Below, one piece after another: positions 48,631 to 61,222 of a DNA stretch of 64,000 bases (within the stretch, counting starts at the first letter, position 1; the number at the start of each line of letters is the position of its first letter). The DNA is from Carallia brachiata (Eukaryota > Streptophyta > Magnoliopsida > Malpighiales > Rhizophoraceae): NCBI GenBank assembly GCA_021464245.1, contig JADCRB010000038.1:186001-250000 (forward strand). The letters are read 5' to 3'. Below the pieces are notes generated by a model. It had not been told where the DNA came from, did no database searches, and saw only the letters and a list, made by a program, of their open reading frames with translations. A program made the position numbers and the translations under genes.

Positions 48631-49940
48631 CAAATTAAATACCGTTTAAAAGCTCTATGGTCACTTGAATCTAACCACCCAATGGAGCTCTAATCAATTA
48701 GTCGGCTGTCCTGAAAAGGATGTGCCCATCTTATTGTCTTTAGGTAGTGGAACTTGCTTGTACAAAATTCTATGCCTACTCTTCTTGAAGTTTAGTCACA
48801 AGAAGAAGATTACTAACAACATGGTTTTTGTATATTTCAAAGGAACCAAATTAGTCAAGAATATTCCCTTTTTGCAAAGAGTAAATTTTTCTTACACAGA
48901 TCATTTAAAATTTGGCTCAATATCGAACCTCATCTTAGTTTGTATGTGCTAGCTAGACTTGCAAAGTAAATGATCCTATAAAGAAAGTAGGAAAAGCATC
49001 AAAAGATGCCACCTGGACCCCGGAAACAGAAGAAACCAATAATTGCATGGCTGTTGCCAATGATGAAAGTCTTCTTATGTTGGAAGACAGCCAACACACA
49101 GCTACATTATGCGGTGACACAAAGGCTGAGAGCCAAGCCTATAAATAGTTGGGTTTGGGCCAACATGTACATCAGCAAATGCCATTGAAGTTAGTCACAC
49201 CCATGTACGTGCCTCATTTGAAAGAAATATGCTCTTAATTTTTTTTTATTGTATAATTTACTGTTCAACGTGCATTCTAATTTATAGAAAAAAAAGAAAC
49301 ATGCTCTCTCCATCTCGCTCTCTCTCTTGCAAAGGCACAAAGCATCACGTGAACAAAGCAAAGCAAGTGGAAAGTGCTCGCAATCGAGTGAGAGAGATCA
49401 TCAACCATGTACATGGGGCTTAATAGCTTAGCTGGCTCTCACTCTTACAACCACAAACCCAAAGGTCCTACATTGACCCCATTTGTCCGTACATTTCACA
49501 TATAGTATGGTGATGTCTAGCTAGCTACTAGCCAGCTAACACAAAAGGGGGAGAGAGGGAGAGAATGCCACTAATCAAAGCAAACATCATGGAATCTTGA
49601 AACCCATTTGTGAAGAGTACTGAAAATAGTATCTCCAAGTTATACGTAACTTCATGATGTATGAATTAAATTAGTTAATATAGCGGCAAATCAATGCAAA
49701 TTTAATAAGTTAAGGTATTCATGCGCACATAAATGGTTATATGCTAATTAAGATCATGACAATATTCAAACATCAATGTCATGTACATAAATTAAAGTAG
49801 CTAACATAAGGGGTAGTATTATATCGCATTGTCACCCTTTTAAGTGTTTGGATTAAAACTTTCAAGTTATTGGACGACGATATTGGTATTAGATTTGTTA
49901 GCTACGCCCACCGCAATGCAACTGCTTGAAGCAACATAGT
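48631..49940. other. intergenic DNA, no gene supported
   Basis: A moderately GC-rich part at 49000-49500 contains short ORFs and a CT-rich run near 49305-49325, but no domain I recognise. Confidence 0.4.
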
Positions 49941-49959
49941 AATACCAGGGGGATGAAAC

Positions 49960-50190
49960 TCTCAACTCTGAAGACTGGTCTCAGAAGATACGCCTAGGTT
50001 AGTTATGAAATCTGCAATAAAATTTCTTTCTCTAAGAATGAGTTGGAGATGAACATCCCACATCGTAATAAAAGGCCTATAAATATCATTTTCCTATTCA
50101 TCTCTCGTGATTTTTTGGTGGGCAAGCATTGAATCAGATTCAATCATAACACGACGAGCTCCTTGTCGTTCATTTTCTGATGGTCCTAAA
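49960..50190 (-). pseudogene. LINE RNase H remnant
   Basis: On minus, with one stop or frame change, the translation reads RVMIESDSMLAHQKI then TMWDVHLQLILRERNFIADF, the ESD...REXNFxADF pattern of the RNase H domain at the end of plant L1 LINEs. Decayed fragment. Confidence 0.7.
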
Positions 50191-50494
50191 ATCAGCCAAA
50201 CAGCCCAATTATTGGTGCCAAAATATTGAAGCCAGTGTCGTGACCCAAACAGCCCAAATATTGGTGCCCAAATCAGCTTTATTATTGAGAACAAGTGGTC
50301 GTAGTCTAAAGCCTGGGACAGTCCTAGATTTTTTTTTTTTTTGCTAATTGATTTTAATCAAAATTTAAATTCAAAATTTTCAACTCTAAAAAAGATTTCA
50401 ATACTAATTGAGTTATAACTCATTAGTTCAGATAGTCTTTCAGTTAACATGATGTGTAGTTACTCATATATTTTCTTTTGTGCTTTAAGAGAAA

Positions 50495-50612
50495 TCTTAA
50501 TGATTAACATTTAAGACTTTTGAGTTCTAATTTGGAGAAAGAGTATTTATGAGAATGAGGAAAGTTATCATTTTATATAACTCACGGTCTAACGGGTTTA
50601 ATGAGAAAAAAA
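50495..50612 (+). repeat. dispersed SINE-like repeat, third copy
   Basis: Same block order as 25640-25890 (TTTTGAGTTCTAATTTGGAGA, GAAAGTTATCA, TAACTCACGGTCTAACGGG) followed by an A run at about 50607-50616. Confidence 0.4.
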
Positions 50613-50931
50613 AAAACTCATATTTTTTCTTCTTGCTTAACAAAATAATTGACAAAAGAAGTTATAAGTTACTGTCGAATTAACCGCTTAGATATGGTAC
50701 GAAATATAAGTTCTAACTTATTCTTACTGATAATTCTTTCCTCCAAAATAAAAGAATAATAAAATAGATTCATGTAACAAGATTATGTGCGCCTTAAAAC
50801 AAAGGTGAGTAAGTATAGCAAACGATCAAAACACAGCATCAATCTTCTCTAGATAAGTGCTTGTGCCCGCATTCAATTTACAAGTTTTTTGTATATTTGC
50901 ATATTTGTTTCTGTAGCTAATGCCTTCCTTC

Positions 50932-51242
50932 TTTTTTTTTTGTTTTTGGAAAAAGAAGACGACATAATTTTATTCATTCGAAGAGCAAGTTATATCTTCT
51001 TGAAGAAGTGCATGAACATAATTTAAACAAAACTCGGTAGGAAGAGATTCGTGATGTTTAGTAACAGCGACACGAGCAAGTGAGTGTGCCACACCATTGA
51101 AGCAACGCCGGAGGTGAGCAAAAGAACAACTTCGGAACCTTGTGCCAGGGAGTCTAATGCCTTCAGCAATCTCTCCCTCCAGAAGTCCACCTGACCTCTC
51201 TACAGCAAGAATAGATTTTTGTGCCGCCTTAGATAACCTCAC
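50932..51242 (-). pseudogene. LINE 3' end: RNase H C terminus plus poly-A
   Basis: The minus ORF includes FRSCSFAHLRRCFNGVAHSLARVAV, the C-terminal RNase H pattern of plant LINEs, and LNYVHALLQEDI. A T run at 50932-50941 on plus is the poly-A tail. 5' truncated; independent of the remnant at 49960-50190. Confidence 0.75.
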
Positions 51243-54200
51243 AGAATGACAATAAAACTGATCTACATTTTTGTGCTAGTAATTTTAAGATTTGTGTGAC
51301 ACGTAAGTCTTATCGTGAATTTCTGATAATCTATAGACGCTCTCTGATGTTGAGATGAGACACTTCTCTATCAAATCATAGGAGAAGAATTGCATTGATT
51401 TTATTTATTGGCTCAAACGAGCATATATATATATATTAGCGATGATAGAGAGTATTTGTAATGCTATTTACAGTACAAAATTATCCAATATAAAATTAAG
51501 TGGAGGACAATTCTGTTCTTGAAGTTTAAGTTTCTGTCCAAAAATTGCGGAGATTCTCTATTAATCTCCGAGAATTGTGGAGATCCTCCATTATCCTTCT
51601 ACCCCTAAACTTTTGTGTACAAAAAAAAATGGAAAGAATCATTTGAACTGTGTGCATCCAACCTCTTAGATATGGTCTCAGGTAGTTGTCAATCAATTCG
51701 CCAAGCAATGTTGTTTTTCTTTTCTTTAGCTAATTCAGTCTAGTTATCGCCATTCGCCCTCTTTACTTGCTCTTTCGTACAGAGCTAACTGCTGCTGCCT
51801 AGAGGCAAAGAAGCCAACCAAACTCCATTTCAACTCAGTCATAATATCCGATCTGTTGGGGGTTCATTTTGGTGAATTCTTTTCCTTGATTCCATTGTTT
51901 TCAGGTCCAAAATTTTCTGGCTTAAGCTTTTTGGGATCACAAGTCTAATTCTTGTCACTTACATAATCATACCATTTTTTTAGGTCCATCTTCTTCATTT
52001 TACCACTTGAATACAATCATGACAAACAATTAAGTACCATTAGACGTGTAGTAGTAAAATTAAGTAAGACTGTTAAATGTTGTCAATCAATGCTAGCAAT
52101 CTATTGAAGATATTTAAGGTTGTTTGACACAGAGCAAGGTTTTGTAAAGAAGTTATTACGGGGCTTCATATGGCAGGATTCCTCCTCAGGCCAATCATGC
52201 TTTCTTGGACTTCTGCTGCTGTACATGAAAACCAATTTATGGAAATGGCTAGCTTCATGTCAACATAATCAGAAAGATACAAAGCTAATTGATTGTTATA
52301 GTTTTCTTTCATGTTAATTCGACTGTCAAAATTTAATATATGGTTAATATTCTGAATCTCTCTCAAAATAGTTTAAGATTTTATATAAAATGATTTCTTG
52401 ACATGTTATTATAGTTCTACGATCAAGTGAACTTATATTCTAACCAAACTATCATCATTTTTTACATTTAATTGTAAATTTCTAAATTTTTACATGTATA
52501 ACGGATTTGTCTTTTGTTCAAGTTTTCAAATCAATAGACTTCATATATAATCCATATTCTAATCCTCCAACAATAACTTAAACTTTTGGGCAGCAAATTA
52601 TAATTAATAATTATTTCCTCAAATGTGGGAGGAATAAATTAGGCAAGTCTCCACTTGATTGTTCAGAAATCTTATCAATACATTTATTCGTTATTTTCCC
52701 TCTCTCAAACACAAAATAAATTACTTGCTAGAATTAAAGAGCTAGTACGGGGATGCGGTTGGCAATTTTATAAAGTCCTAGGAATCAGCAACCCAAGGTA
52801 GAATTAGCAATCCACACCACTGTGTGCTTCCGATGGTGACACCCTGAAGTCACTTTCCAACAATTTCTGGCATCTGCGAAAAATCCATAGTTGGACCCCT
52901 GCCGATTCCATTTTTCCCATGTGGGTTTAGTCCTTTCAGCACAACCCAAAGTTTGGCACCCACTAAGGTGCTCGTGGCTACATTAAATGTTATGTAGATC
53001 GTTTCCACTGGCCCAATCTTAATATGGTACTCTATTTTGAAGCTTTATTCTTATCCTGTGGAGGCACTATGAGATTGAGATGTTAAAGATTTGCTGCTCA
53101 TTAGCCATACGAACAAAAGCTATAAGCCTATAACGTTATCCATGTTAGCTTGTGAACGACAAAAGGGCAATAGTTAAAACTAAAGCATATGTTTATTCAA
53201 CCTTTTTTTTTTTTTTTATTGGTTTATGAGTTACATGATAAGGTTAGTTCTTAATTTCTAATAAATTTGAAACTCTTCTTCTCAAGATTCTCAAATTAAA
53301 ACTCTCTCACGGAGAATATCACAATTGAAATAATATGAAATTCATGGAAATATTGCATTACCATATGTGAGCTTCACGTTATCTCTATTTAACTCAAAAA
53401 AAAACAAAAAAAGCTAATATAAACCCCCCTAATTTATTTTACATAATTATGTATGAAAACATTGATTGTATTAATCTTTTTGAACAAATATTATATCAAC
53501 TTTTTTGGTGCAACATAATAACAAACAGAAAATATAGTTGAGGAGGAGTCAATAATAGTTGAATAGTTGATGTAGTTAAAGATAATAATATCTGACTAAG
53601 AGATTTGAGATTCGAACTCTAAATCTATCTCTCTGTTAAGCTACTGACTCGAGAAAAATAGAAAAAAAAAAGAGAAAAAGAAAATATAGTTCGCACCTTG
53701 ACAGTCACCGTCTAAAAGCAGCCTTAAGCGGCCTTCATTGCTATTGCCAGCTTCGTTCTCTCATGGAGCGAATATCACCAAAAGGAACACGAATGAGCCG
53801 CGGTATTATGAGAGATAATAAGATGTAAAGCAATATCAATTTTACACGTACACAGTTTTTCCAGAACCTGTGAACCCAAATCCAAAACTTGATTTCATTT
53901 CCAGTCATCCTCAGACCACAGTATTATTTTTCATTTCCAGCTGTCTTGGCATTACGATGGAGGATTTAATGTTTTTGTTTTTTTTTTTGGCACCAGCGCT
54001 CAACCGTCAACCGTCATTAAAGACTTTATCACCTCTTTAATTTGTGCTGTTAAACGTAGTTAAACCTTAAAATTCATTTTCTTTTGTTTAGCACATATGA
54101 TTATTTCTAAAAAATAAAAATAAAACCAAGCATGTACAAGCAAAGATTATTGTATTCTCAAAAAAAAAAAGATTATTGTAACCTTGCTAAAACCATTACC

Positions 54201-54759
54201 TTTTTATTCCGGCGGGCTTGGTAACTTTCATTTTCTTTTAATAAATGAAAAAAATAAGAGTTATATCTTACAATTTTATTAAAAAAAAATACGTATTATT
54301 AAAAGAAGAAACTTTGACCTTAATGCCTCAGCAGAAACTCTACGAAGAGTCTGGTGATGCATTTCATTTTATTTAAGTGAATGAAGAATTTCACCCGCAT
54401 TTATTCAATTGGATATAAACCTGCATTTATTCGCTGAACTGTCCATGATCAGTCCACCGACATGTCATTTATTCAAAAAGGAAATAAGAACACGTATTTG
54501 GATTTTTATTCATTTTTCTCAAGCTATGCTGTTGCAAGGAAATTCAACAGGACTTTTTTTTTTTTTTTGGTCTTTTTCGGTTATTAAATTTAAGATGGCA
54601 AGAATATCTTACAGTTTTATCAAAAAATATTATAATTTTTGTCTAAAAAGTGTAAAATCACTGATTAGTTAAAACATGTTATGATTATAAGTTTGTTCTA
54701 ATTTAAATTTATGGTTTTTACCTAAATCTAAATCTCTTAGTCAGTTAAAGTGATCTCTT
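51243..54759. other. intergenic DNA, no gene supported
   Basis: AT-rich with a TA run at about 51424-51440. The stretch 51530-51610 has a short GGAGATTCTC/AATCTCCGAGAA inverted motif. The GC-richer stretch 52740-53040 has no convincing ORF. Confidence 0.4.
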
Positions 54760-55045
54760 ACAGCTTGATTGGCAATGATAGAAAAGAAAAAGAAAATAAA
54801 TGAAAGAAAATTAAAGTTAATAAATATTATTATTACTGTATTATTTTTTTACAATTTTTAATTTATTTTTTATTAATTTAAATAGTTAATTTTTACTTTT
54901 TCTCTTATAAATTATTATTTATTTTTTCTCACAACTTTCTAATTATTTTTTTCTCACAACTTTCTATCAATTATAACATTATTATTATCATATTATTTTT
55001 TATTATTTTTTATCAATTTTTTACCAATTTAAACACACTATTAAA
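54760..55045 (-). mobile_element. AT-rich MITE-like element, copy 2
   Basis: Reverse-complement relative of the 5.65-kb element. On the minus strand it opens AGTGTGTTTAAATTGG, runs through GATAGAAAGTTGTGAGAAAAA-type repeats, and ends near GCCAATCAAGC. No target-site duplication could be fixed. Confidence 0.45.
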
Positions 55046-55165
55046 TATATATGTGGTGGTCTTAGGTATTTTTCTGTCTTAACGGTTTGATTTGATATGA
55101 AACAATGGGATTATCATTCTCCGTGGTTTGTGATTGATTGGCTCGCTAATTACACACTTTTGCCC

Positions 55166-55199
55166 CTCTCTCTCTCTCTCTCTCACTCTCTCTCTCTCT
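55166..55199 (+). repeat. (CT)n microsatellite upstream of CDI
   Basis: Nearly pure CT dinucleotide run with one CA interruption, immediately 5' of the TATA box. Such CT tracts are common in plant core promoters. Confidence 0.85.
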
Positions 55200-55206
55200 A
55201 TCTACA

Positions 55207-55214
55207 TATATAAA
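55207..55214 (+). promoter_or_regulatory. TATA box of CDI gene
   Basis: A TATATAAA motif lies just after a CT-rich tract and about 250 bp before the leader's splice donor. A start site near 55240 would give a leader of roughly 215 nt in exon 1 with no upstream ATG seen. Confidence 0.6.
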
Positions 55215-55457
55215 CCCATATCTATTCCCTTCTTTGTATTCGTGGCTAGATTTCCGCGCTTTCTGTCTCTTTCTCTCTCTATCTCTGTCTCTCTCTCTTC
55301 AGAAACACCATTGAGTTGAAGCTGTGCCTCTGCCTTTGAAATCCCATTTACCCACAAAAGAAAACACTATTAATAGTCCAAACCCAAAGTCCAAAGAAAC
55401 ACAGAAACCCATTTTCGCATTCTTTCAAGATCTGCCTTGTTCCCATTATAACTCCAG

Positions 55458-56008
55458 GTATCCCCCTCGATCTGTCTTTTTTTTTTTTTTTTGCAATGTT
55501 ATATTCTTTTTTAATCCAATGCACTTGTAAACTGGCCTTTGCTTCTTTTTTTTTTTTTTTTTGATCTTTTTTGTGGAATTGTTTGTTGGGTTTTAAAGTT
55601 TTTTCTTTTTTTTTTTTTGGTTTGAATTGTTTGTTTTATTTTGTTTTTCTTGTGGTACATTTTGTTAGATATATTCTGAAAGTTTTGTATTTTTTTCTTC
55701 TGTTTTTATGTTTTTCTGTAAATCAAGATCAAATTTTGAAGAAAACCCTTTAAATTGTTGTATGTTGCTGCGTCTTCTCAGAGTCTCTCATTAATTGAGG
55801 CTCCAAGAACTATGGTTTCTTTGCCACCGACACATTTGCTCAACTGGGTCTCGATTAATTTCATTTGTTTGTTTTCATTTATTTATTTTTTTGTTTTTGA
55901 TTCTAAAATTGAAAGGAGACCATGATTTCTTGTGATTTTAATGAGTGTTGATGACAAAATTCGTTTTTGGGACTAATTTTTGTTCTAATCATGTGAATTG
56001 TTGATCAG
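55458..56008 (+). other. 5' leader intron of CDI gene
   Basis: Donor CCAG/GTATCC at 55457/55458 and acceptor TTGATCAG at 56008 frame a very T-rich 551-bp stretch. A CTAAT branch-like motif lies about 20 nt before the acceptor. The coding start follows 34 bp downstream, so the second exon holds the whole CDS. T-rich first introns of this kind often raise expression in plants, though that is inference here. Confidence 0.65.
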
Positions 56009-56042
56009 CTAATCTGGGATCCTTGATTGACAAGTAGTAACC

Positions 56043-56813
56043 ATGACAATGGCCAATGGCGATGCTCACCCGGTGAATGCCAATGGCGGAGGCATTACCA
56101 CCGACAAGGCTTTCAAGATCTTTGTGGGTTATGATCCGCGTGAAGATCTTGCATATGAGGTGTGCCGACATTCCATCTTGAAGAGGTCCTCAATCCCGGT
56201 CGAGATCAAGCCCATCGTGCAATCAGAACTTAGAAAGAATGGCTTGTATTGGCGTGAAAGAGGCAACCTTGAGAGCACAGAGTTCTCTTTTAGCCGTTTC
56301 TTGACTCCTCACTTGGCCGACTTTGAGGGTTGGGCAATGTTTGTTGATTGTGATTTCCTATACTTAGCTGACATTAAGGAATTGAGGGATTTGATTGATG
56401 ACAAGTATGCCATTATATGTGTGCAACATGACTACACCCCAAAAGAGACCACAAAGATGGATGGGGCGGTGCAGACTGTATATCCAAGGAAGAATTGGTC
56501 TTCAATGGTGTTGTACAATTGCGGGCATCCGAAGAACAAGGTGTTGACACCCGAGATTGTGAATACTCAGACTGGTGCTTTTCTTCACAGGTTTCAGTGG
56601 CTTGAGGATGAAGAAATTGGATCAATACCCTTTGTGTGGAATTTTCTTGAGGGCCATAACAAGGCTGTGGATGGTGATGCATCGACATTCCCTAAAGCCA
56701 TTCATTATACCCGTGGAGGGCCTTGGTTTGAGGCGTGGAAGAATTGCGAGTTTGCAGACTTGTGGCTGAAGGAGATGGAAGAGTACAAAAGGGAGGCGAA
56801 GAGAGGTGACTGA
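56043..56813 (+). CDS. CDI: CDI-type nucleotide-diphospho-sugar transferase
   Basis: Intact single-exon coding region of 256 residues. It matches the plant CDI family (Arabidopsis CDI is needed for pollen germination and tube growth), predicted glycosyltransferases of the nucleotide-diphospho-sugar transferase fold; acceptor and donor are not known to me. Visible features: the N-terminal strand KIFVGYDPRED (about 25-35), the metal-binding DxD-like VDCDFLYLAD (DCD at 102-104), NWSSMVLYNCGHP (about 151-163), and a C-terminal IHYTRGGPWFEAW (about 220-232), a His/Gly pattern common in such enzymes. There is no obvious signal peptide or membrane segment, so cytosolic or peripheral action is inferred. 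Start chosen at the first ATG (accATG); a second in-frame ATG lies two codons later. Upstream is a non-coding leader exon and intron. No breaks seen. Confidence 0.93.
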   Translation: MTMANGDAHPVNANGGGITTDKAFKIFVGYDPREDLAYEVCRHSILKRSSIPVEIKPIVQSELRKNGLYWRERGNLESTEFSFSRFLTPHLADFEGWAMFVDCDFLYLADIKELRDLIDDKYAIICVQHDYTPKETTKMDGAVQTVYPRKNWSSMVLYNCGHPKNKVLTPEIVNTQTGAFLHRFQWLEDEEIGSIPFVWNFLEGHNKAVDGDASTFPKAIHYTRGGPWFEAWKNCEFADLWLKEMEEYKREAKRGD

Positions 56814-58411
56814 AAATTAGATGGCATCAGTTGGTGGGGTGTTCCTTTGACCATGTCAAGGACTTACTAGTATTGCTTTATTCCATTGCATTCTATTCTT
56901 TCTGGTGAATTTGTTTGTTGTCTTTTATCCTAGGTCTACGATGCTTCTGAGTTGTAGGTATTTGTTTCAACAAGTTATTAAATAGGTACTTGTGGCTTTT
57001 GAATGCCACACATTTACACAAAATTTGTTCATGATCGCATTGTAATGGGAGTTGTATCTTTTTTACTTAAATAGTATTTGTTACTCATGAAAGGTCTATG
57101 CCTTTTCTTTTCCACGATTCTTACATTGATCTGAGATCTATACAAGATTTAGACTTCAAGGATGGGAACTGTATAATTGATGTCAAACATGTGGGATAAA
57201 ACAGTGCCCACTTGAGTTGTTTCAAGTAGTTTCTGGTTTTTTGAAATATGCAGAATGAAAGGCTTCTGATAGCCTGAATGTGTTCATTCTGCAATCTGCA
57301 TTGAAAATCATTAATTTATCTGCAAAATATGGTATGTGTGGACCAGATTGTTGGCTGGCCGTGAGTCTGGATCTAGACAAAGCTTAAAGTGCTAACTTTT
57401 CATATGATAACAGCTGGTCCTTGAGTGCAAAGCCAAGTAGAAACAAAAAGGTATTCGACCATAAACATGCTCATTTTCCTTGTGACAGCTGGTCCTTGTA
57501 AATTGCTTTCCCAGTTTTAATTTTGTTTGTTCTTATTCCTTATAATCTTTTGACAGCACTGTGGAAATTGAGTGCACATGTTGGCTGTTGCAGTCTTGTG
57601 ATACGCTGTCATCAAGCAATCTTTAGTTAGGAACGAAGAGCCACACTGGATGAAAGCTTTCAGGCAAACAATTTGTTTACAGTAATTATAAACAAAGCCA
57701 CTATCAGTCTATTATAATATAAACTACTAAGGCTAAACCCGTATTTCGCCTTTTATATATATATATATATATATATAGACAGTGCTTCAAGTGAACTGAC
57801 TTCCTCAGCTTGAACGGTAGATGTCAAAGCCATAGCATTGAGAATGATTAATAGTTAATACTATATCTTGTATGTTTGTCAAAAATACAAGTAGCATTGT
57901 AATATTCAGTTCAACTCCAAATCACTTGTTTTATTCTTATCAAAAACAAAAATTGGAAAACTGAAATTCCATCTGACAATCTTAGAACGCTTAAACATCG
58001 TCACCACTAGTTAATAATTACAATCAAAAAAAATTTTTTTAAAAAAAATCTTCTCTTTTTGATACAGTAAAAAATTATTTAAAAACCCAAAAATCCACAT
58101 GGTAGCTCATGAAAAATTCTCCAAAAACCAAAAGTTGAAAAATCTGTCGTCATAATTGGCTATATATGCAAACTATAGTTACCATCTTCTCTTTGCATTG
58201 GCTTCTATTTCTATATAACTATACAGTTTGGCTGATGTCTTTTCATGACTTGAGGATACACATTTCTTACTCTTTATTCCAACTTCTGCTCTTAAACTCT
58301 GTCCTTTAGTTGCTTGCCTATATATGCTCAATCACAACTATGGGATTATTTGCTGCTCTTGTAGAATGTGTGATATTTGAAGTGCATTTGATTTTTTACC
58401 TTTTTTTTTGT
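56814..58411. other. 3' flank of CDI gene and intergenic DNA
   Basis: The first 250 bp probably form the CDI 3' untranslated region. Beyond it is AT-rich DNA with a TA microsatellite; no gene seen. Confidence 0.4.
57754..57777. repeat. (TA)n microsatellite
   Basis: Twelve TA repeats downstream of CDI. Confidence 0.85.

Positions 58412-58467
<56 letters not shown>
58412..58467. repeat. uninterrupted run of 56 G
   Basis: A pure G homopolymer on plus directly abuts a SINE-like copy. It can form G-quadruplexes on plus and is extreme for an AT-rich genome. Its length is hard to sequence accurately. Confidence 0.95.
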
Positions 58468-58468
<1 letters not shown>

Positions 58469-58586
58469 CATTGGCATAATGGCGGGAGCCCATACTTGGG
58501 CTTTTTTTGGGAGGGGGGGGCTCTGAACCCTCGCCTAGTGTAGTGGGGGTCACTACCCCGACTATTGGAGCAACTGCTCGGCCACT
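58468..58586 (+). mobile_element. SINE-like element, copy 1
   Basis: An A-box-like ATTGGCATAATGGCGGGAGC and B-box-like GGCTCTGAACCCT precede a body shared with 59817-59950 (GCCTAGTGTAGTGGGGGTCA, CAACTGCTCGGCCACTA). Starts at the end of the G run. Confidence 0.55.
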
Positions 58587-58841
58587 AAAGTGCATTTGAT
58601 TTTGAAGTATAATTGCTTCTTGTTTAATGGCCGAGCTAGGCCAAACCGAGCTGATTTGAAAACCTCAAGCCCAAGTCCGGCATGTCCTACCCACATGCTA
58701 CTTCAGGTAGCAATAGTAGCATAGAGTTTAATTTGACACTGTAACCCAAAAAAAAAAAAAAAAAAGGATAAATGATTACTGGAACAGGTTGTCAATTCAT
58801 TGATGAAATAACTTTTGATAACTAACAATTGGGCCAATATA

Positions 58842-58861
58842 CTCTCTCTCTCTCTCTCTCT
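58842..58861. repeat. (CT)n microsatellite
   Basis: CT run in intergenic DNA. Confidence 0.85.
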
Positions 58862-59816
58862 CCATTTTTTTGGCTAGTCAAATGAGGTATGTTAATAAAG
58901 AGTGATGTCTGAGATTGGAATATAAAACCTGAACTTTGGTTACTATTAGGCTATACTTGAAGTATAATTTTCTTTGTTTTTTTGGCACAATTGTTGATTA
59001 TTGGTGGAATTGTTGTGGTTCAAACATGTCATTTGCAAAGAAACTAATAATAAAAGGCATTTGTGAGTGTAACCTTAAAAGGTTAATACCAATAATGCAA
59101 AATAATCAATGTAAAAACGAGAGGCAAAAGCTAAAAATTATGAATTGAAAGATTTGATTTATATTTCAGACACTGACAATCAGACCAAGAGTTCCACAAT
59201 GAGCATAGGTAAATTGCAACTATTAGTAATTTTATATTATAGTATGATCATTGGTATATATATTTTGATTTCGTTACATTTGAGAGGATTTGCCAGTTCA
59301 AATGATTTTTTTTTTATATGAATAAAAACCAACGACAAAAAATTGAGTTTGGTGACTAACGTGGAGAGTAACAGTAAGGTACAGAGTTTTACAGAGTTTA
59401 GAATTTGAGGTTTAATATGTCTTTATAATATATATATATTTTTTTTTTTTCAATTAGAACACAAGAAGTCCCATTTTCAGGGATGAGAGTTTTGAGCTCT
59501 ATAAATATTGCTAACTAATATTTTCATTACCAATACCGGGGAAAATTTGTGCCCTGGTCAACTCTGCTATTAAAGTTTTTACATTCTTATTTTATTACCA
59601 GTCATTGTTCTTATTTACCTATCAAAAAAAAATCTATATTTAAAGTTTGATGTATGGCAAGGACTTAACCTTAAGGTACCAAGATAGATTTCCTACGTTT
59701 GATCTTTGGTTGAAAAAAATAAAAATAAAATTAATATTCTACAAATATGTTAAAAAGATTGTGCTGAACATATTGCAAAGTAATTGGATTGCTACAATAT
59801 TTTTTTCTTTTTTGTC

Positions 59817-59950
59817 ATTGACCTAATGGTTGAGAGCTCAAATTTAGTCATTTGGGAGGACAACTGTAGTCCAGACGAGAGTTCAAACCCTTGCCTAGTG
59901 TGGTGGGGGTCACCACCCCACCGCCTGAGCACAACTGCTCGGCTACTACT
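59817..59950 (+). mobile_element. SINE-like element, copy 2
   Basis: Same family as 58468-58586: A-box-like GACCTAATGGTTGAGAGC, B-box-like GAGTTCAAACCC, then GCCTAGTGTGGTGGGGGTCA and CAACTGCTCGGCTACTA. Both copies lie in the same orientation 1.3 kb apart. Confidence 0.6.
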
Positions 59951-61222
59951 ACAATAATTTTATGAAGACCAAAGAAAGCATTCATTTTAGTAGTTTAGTG
60001 AAAATTATTTAATATCACCTGGTACATAGAAGTGTCGTTACTCTTTATTTTCCTACACTTATCTCTTTATTTTATATTCTAAAAATTTTCTTGGGTGAAT
60101 TGAAAAAAAGAAAGGGCTTTCAGTTTTTAACCATCAGATATTTAGAAAAGGAAAATAAAAAGAAAATGAAGAAGATTGCTTCCTCTCCTTAGATAAATCA
60201 GAGAGGCAAACACATTAGTCTTGGATCTTGGTCTTGGACTTGGACCCAAGTCAGTTGTTTCAAGACCCAAATTAGTGAAGCATGGAGAAAGAGCTCATGC
60301 CTAGGGTTTATGCCCTAATTAGTCTAATATGAGTGTTGGGTCTTGGACTTATGGCCTGCATATTTCATAAACTTCTTGTCTTCTTGCCTTGAAAAGTCTT
60401 TTAAGTTCATATATACTTTTTCTATTTTTGGTTACAAGAAAAATTGCAATGACATGAAAAGAGAACAGAGTCATTATACTTCAGAAAGAGAACTAAGAAG
60501 TCACAGCATAATTTTTCAACTAATTGCACCAAAAGTACAAAACTCTAAATAAACTTTTTTTATGTAATATGCTCTATACTTACTGCTAATGCCTATCACC
60601 ACATGGTTTCTTTGGTGACATTTCATGTGATCAGGTGCACAGCCTTACCTAATGCCACCTAATGCTCATAATTTGTTTTGAGCATGGCCCAAAAAAATAA
60701 GTGATTTTGAAAATAAATCAATCCCAATAATTGTAGTTGTGCTAAACTTGTGTTTATAAAGTACTCGAGAGGATATTCAAATAGTTAATAACTTGAAATT
60801 TTTTGTTTGCAGCTCTTAATTTTACATTGCAACTTCACGATGATAGAGATGAACATTAATGGAATTAGGACAGAAGCTTGCAATTCAATACATCTACCAA
60901 TGGATCTAAAAAAAAAAAAAAAAGAAAAAGGGAAAAGGAGAAGATTTCATAAACATGAAATATCATTTTTACTTTATGGTCCTAAAGTGCCATATTTCTT
61001 TCTCTTTATACCTTCTGAATTATTTGGTCAAAAAAATAAATATTTCTCTTTGCATCCAGCACCCCCCTTTTCATCCAAATTCTTGCCCCAAATTTTCAAA
61101 GATAATAAAGGAGTAACGCAAAGTGATTGGGCGGTGTTGCTGGTGGGGGCATTGACAATTGCACTAGCGCCCCGCAAAGAACTTTCCAAACAATGCCGGA
61201 GAGGGCCAATTATTAAAATTAA
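59951..61222. other. intergenic DNA, no gene supported
   Basis: Short ORFs only; the tract at 60180-60350 is repetitive (TCTTGGAC-type words) and non-coding by eye. Confidence 0.4.

Noticed and set aside
58310..58595. ORFs through the G tract giving poly-Gly or poly-Pro proteins
   Set aside because: Product of the homopolymer run only; not a real protein.
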